Positions 61,827 through 64,000 of a DNA stretch of 64,000 bases are shown here, one piece after another. Position 1 is the stretch's first letter. Every line of letters begins with the position of its first letter. The DNA is from Desmonostoc muscorum LEGE 12446 (lineage in GTDB: Bacteria; Cyanobacteriota; Cyanobacteriia; Cyanobacteriales; Nostocaceae), in assembly GCF_015207005.2 (NCBI RefSeq), contig NZ_JADEXS020000001.1:8021001-8085000 (forward strand), in the 5' to 3' direction. The position numbers and the translations under genes are program-made. The notes under the pieces were generated by a model. That model saw only the letters and a program-made list of their open reading frames with translations, was not told the DNA's origin and did no database searches.

Positions 61827-62099
61827 CCTTTGAACTCCAGCGTTGAGCCTTTTATCCTCAACATTGCACCTCTGAACCTCAACGTTACACCTCTGAACTC
61901 CAACGTTGCACCTTTTATCCTCGAAATTGCACCTTTTATCCTCAACGTTGCACCTTTTATCCTCGAAATTGCGCCTTTTATCCTCAACATTGACCCTCTG
62001 AACCTCAACGTTGCACCTTTGATCCTCGAAATTGCACCTTTGAACCTCAACGTTGCGTGTTTGATCCTCGAAATTGCACCTTTGATCCTCAACATTGAC
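61827..62099. repeat. 21-bp tandem repeat, 13 units, open in several frames
   Basis: Thirteen head-to-tail 21-base units (e.g. CCTTTGAACCTCAACGTTGC plus A) with two main variants, TGAACCTCAACGTT and TTATCCTCGAAATT. Because 21 is a multiple of 3, one plus-strand frame and two minus-strand frames are open. The plus-strand frame (61812-62150, 112 codons) starts directly after the pentapeptide gene stop and would encode heptads like LNVAPFILEIAP; minus-strand frames read RCNVEDKRCNFED and ATLRIKGAISRIKG. Which, if any, is expressed is unclear. Confidence 0.9.
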
Positions 62100-62292
62100 C
62101 TTCCTAACCAATACACTCCACTTCAACAGCAAAACATAGGCATTGTATAAAATAGTCATGACTATTTTAAAGTGAACATCTTGCCCGCCCTCAAAAATCA
62201 CCCCACAATCAAGACGCCCATCTTAAAAAATTCAATAATTTATTCGTTAGAGTTCCTGAACCGAGAAAATATTCCCTAAGTAAGAGACAAAC

Positions 62293-62312
62293 AATAGGAC
62301 AAGTGTCCTATT
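62293..62312. promoter_or_regulatory. Perfect 9-bp inverted repeat upstream of the HTH gene
   Basis: AATAGGACA, AG, TGTCCTATT. It ends 30 bases before the HTH start codon and is a strong candidate operator for the HTH protein. Confidence 0.6.
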
Positions 62313-62342
62313 TTATTCATACTGTAGGAATAGGAAAAGGAG

Positions 62343-62597
62343 ATGTCTGTAACAAAATCACTGGGAACTTTAGATTTAATTCGAGAACTGCGGCATCAAC
62401 TCAATGTTTCTCAGAAACAATTTGCCGCTAGATTAGGAGTTTCATTCAAAACAGTGAATCGTTGGGAGAATGGCCATACACTGCCCTCACCGTTAGCGCT
62501 AAAACTCATAGAAGAAATGATCCGCCAGATGGGTGAACCAGGCAAAAGACTGCTAAAACAGTATTTTCCAGAAGCAGAATCCCGTTATGATTCATAA
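62343..62597 (+). CDS. Small XRE-family helix-turn-helix regulator
   Basis: An 84-residue DNA-binding protein: RELRHQLNVSQKQFAARLGV, then SFKTVNRWENGHTLPSPLAL is a classic Cro/C1-type helix-turn-helix covering about residues 14-50. The remainder is a short helix (KLIEEMIRQMGEPGKRLLKQ). AAAAGGAG directly precedes the ATG, and a perfect inverted repeat lies about 40 bases upstream. It overlaps the downstream histidine kinase gene by 11 bases, so it is likely to regulate or be controlled with it. Confidence 0.88.
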   Translation: MSVTKSLGTLDLIRELRHQLNVSQKQFAARLGVSFKTVNRWENGHTLPSPLALKLIEEMIRQMGEPGKRLLKQYFPEAESRYDS

Positions 62598-64000
62598 GTT
62601 GAGGGTTTCTCAACCCGAAAACATCTTTGTTGCTAAAAGAAAAAAAGAGGCATTTATTCGGGAGCAGTTTCTACACTACGCTGTTGCTTTGCTATCTGTT
62701 GCCTTCGCACTGGGAATCACCCTGCTACTAAATCAATATATCAGCGCCACGCCTGCGGCACTACTTTTTGCTGCGGTAATGGTGAGTGCTTGGTATGGTG
62801 GCTTAGCTCCGGGATTATTCGCAACTGTTTTGTCTAGTTTGGCACTTAATTACTTGTTATCGAGACCGCTTTATCCAGTAAATACTACAAATTTGAACAT
62901 TTTAGTTTCCTTAGCTGTATTCATACTGGCGGCAGGGTTAATCAGCTCGCTCAACGAATCACGGCGCATAGCTGTCCGCAAAGCTGAGGAAAGTCTGAGG
63001 TTTCTTCGCCAAAGCGAGGCACAGTTCAATCGCTTTGTAGAGTCCAATGAACAAGTACTGCGGCGACGAGAAACAGAACTTCAGCTAATTACGGATACAC
63101 TGCCAGTTTTGATTTCCTTTGTGGATTTAGAACAACGCTACCGCTTTAACAACCGAGCTTATGAAGAGTGGTTTGGGCAACCAGCGGCAGAAGTCTATGG
63201 AAAGCATCTTTGGGAAGTTTTGGGTGAACCCGCCTATGAAGTAGTTCGTCCCCATGTGGAAAAAGTACTCTCAGGAGAGCAGGTAACTTTTGAAGCTGAA
63301 ATTTTTTATAAAAATGTTGGAACACGCTACATTAATGCTATTTACGTTCCCCAGTTTAATCGACAGGGAACAGTTGAAGGGTTTGCGGTGTTGATTACTG
63401 ATATTAGCCAACAGCAAGCAGCGTTGCGCGATCGCCTTTTAGCAGAAGAAGCGTTGCGGGAGAGCGAGGAACGGCTGAGATTTGCCCTGCAATCGGCAGA
63501 GTTAGGCGATTGGGATTTGGACTTGAGGAATAAAACTGCCCACCGTTCTCTGCGACATGACCAAATCTTTGGCTACGAATCTCTTCTGGCAGAATGGACT
63601 TATGAAATTTTCCTCCAACACGTCTTACCTGAGGATCGCTCTTTAGTTGAAGCGAAATTTTTGAATGCTTTAACTAATAATGATATCTGGGATTTTGAAT
63701 GCCGCATTCGCCGCGCCGATGGAGAGTTGCGTTGGATTTGGGGGCGGGGTCATGTTTATTATAATGCTCAGGGTGAAGCTGTACGGATGCTGGGACTAGT
63801 TGGCGACATTAGCGATCGCAAACTTGCCGAAACTAGCTTACAACAACTAAACGAAACCCTAGAGCAACGGATTCAAGAGCGCACAGCCCAGTTAGAAGCC
63901 GCCAACAAAGAACTAGAATCTTTCTCCTATTCAGTCTCTCACGACTTGCGAGCGCCATTTCGCCACATCGCCGGATTTGTAGAATTGCTTGCCAAGCACC
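62587..64000 (+). CDS. PAS-domain sensor histidine kinase with DUF4118-like membrane part (3' end missing)
   Basis: An incomplete kinase, open to the right edge (471 codons visible). ATG 62587 lies inside the last codons of the HTH gene. A membrane part of about four helices (YAVALLSVAFALGITLLL, ALLFAAVMVSAWYGGLAPG, ILVSLAVFILAAGLISS) resembles the KdpD-type DUF4118 domain. Then come two PAS domains (LPVLISFVDLEQRYRFNN and LGDWDLDLRNKTAHRS with FECRIRRADGELRWIWGRG), a coiled region and the phosphorylation site SYSVSHDLRAPFRHI. The ATPase domain lies beyond the window. Signal unknown. Confidence 0.88.
   Translation, partial: MIHKLRVSQPENIFVAKRKKEAFIREQFLHYAVALLSVAFALGITLLLNQYISATPAALLFAAVMVSAWYGGLAPGLFATVLSSLALNYLLSRPLYPVNTTNLNILVSLAVFILAAGLISSLNESRRIAVRKAEESLRFLRQSEAQFNRFVESNEQVLRRRETELQLITDTLPVLISFVDLEQRYRFNNRAYEEWFGQPAAEVYGKHLWEVLGEPAYEVVRPHVEKVLSGEQVTFEAEIFYKNVGTRYINAIYVPQFNRQGTVEGFAVLITDISQQQAALRDRLLAEEALRESEERLRFALQSAELGDWDLDLRNKTAHRSLRHDQIFGYESLLAEWTYEIFLQHVLPEDRSLVEAKFLNALTNNDIWDFECRIRRADGELRWIWGRGHVYYNAQGEAVRMLGLVGDISDRKLAETSLQQLNETLEQRIQERTAQLEAANKELESFSYSVSHDLRAPFRHIAGFVELLAKH

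Overview
The window looks like chromosomal DNA of a filamentous, heterocystous-type cyanobacterium (Nostoc/Anabaena-like). The evidence is the very frequent GCGATCGC (HIP1-type) octamer, period-7 tandem repeats such as GGGAATG, CCCCAGT, GAATTCT and GATTTTA in intergenic spaces, dispersed short palindromes, and cyanobacterial genes: cruF/cruG for myxol-type carotenoid glycosides, hpnP for 2-methylhopanoids, a TxlA/HCF164-like thioredoxin, NIL-domain proteins with sulfate permease genes, and large GAF histidine kinases. No rRNA, tRNA, CRISPR array, prophage or intact transposase was recognised. Species cannot be named from the sequence alone.

Layout. 0-4.6 kb: a truncated metallophosphoesterase and a GAF protein, then a small defence patch made of a HigB/HigA-type toxin-antitoxin pair and a two-gene Septu-like system (PtuA ATPase plus PtuB HNH nuclease). 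4.6-7 kb: PcrA/UvrD helicase. 7-15 kb: DsbA-like oxidoreductase, glutathione S-transferase, a TetR-tautomerase-thioesterase run with a clear palindromic operator, a TSUP transporter, two divergent CadD-like transporters and a peroxiredoxin-fold protein. 15.3-28.5 kb: a sulfur region with cysK, an Rrf2 regulator, cysE, a Crp-family regulator resembling CysR, two NIL-domain proteins, a four-GAF histidine kinase, sulfate permease genes cysW-cysT-sbpA (no cysA here), a ChaC-type gamma-glutamylcyclotransferase and a second TSUP protein. 29-34 kb: class II glutamine amidotransferase, a PEP-CTERM protein, a monooxygenase-fold protein and the methionine-salvage run mtnD-mtnX-mtnB. 34-41 kb: glutathione peroxidase, SDR, alpha/beta-hydrolase-like protein, peroxiredoxin-glutaredoxin hybrid, a large metallophosphoesterase and RNase HI. 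41-51 kb: cruG/cruF, an MlaE-type permease, a GTPase, a diguanylate cyclase and small proteins. 51.5-57.4 kb: a decayed peptide-exporter ABC gene, hpnP, txlA, a Uma2 protein and a long TPR protein. 58-64 kb: three related pentapeptide-repeat proteins, a 21-bp tandem repeat, and an HTH gene overlapping a histidine kinase that runs off the window.

How the genes fit together. Sulfur is the dominant theme: sulfate uptake, cysteine synthesis and its probable regulators, glutathione turnover and glutathione-using enzymes (ChaC, GST, GPx, Prx-Grx), and methylthioadenosine salvage. A short motif built around CTACGGT recurs upstream of several genes of the 16.9-19.5 kb block, with a variant upstream of sbpA, and may mark a local regulon.

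The most useful observations are: cyanobacteriochrome-like Cys-His pairs in three GAF domains of the histidine kinase; small palindromic repeats inserted in frame in SbpA and a GTPase; several genes whose last codons or stop lie in repeats; a tautomerase lacking its catalytic Pro1; an in-frame deletion remnant of a peptide exporter; and perfect palindromic operators beside a TetR and an HTH gene. All functions are inferred by reading the sequence; no database search was run.
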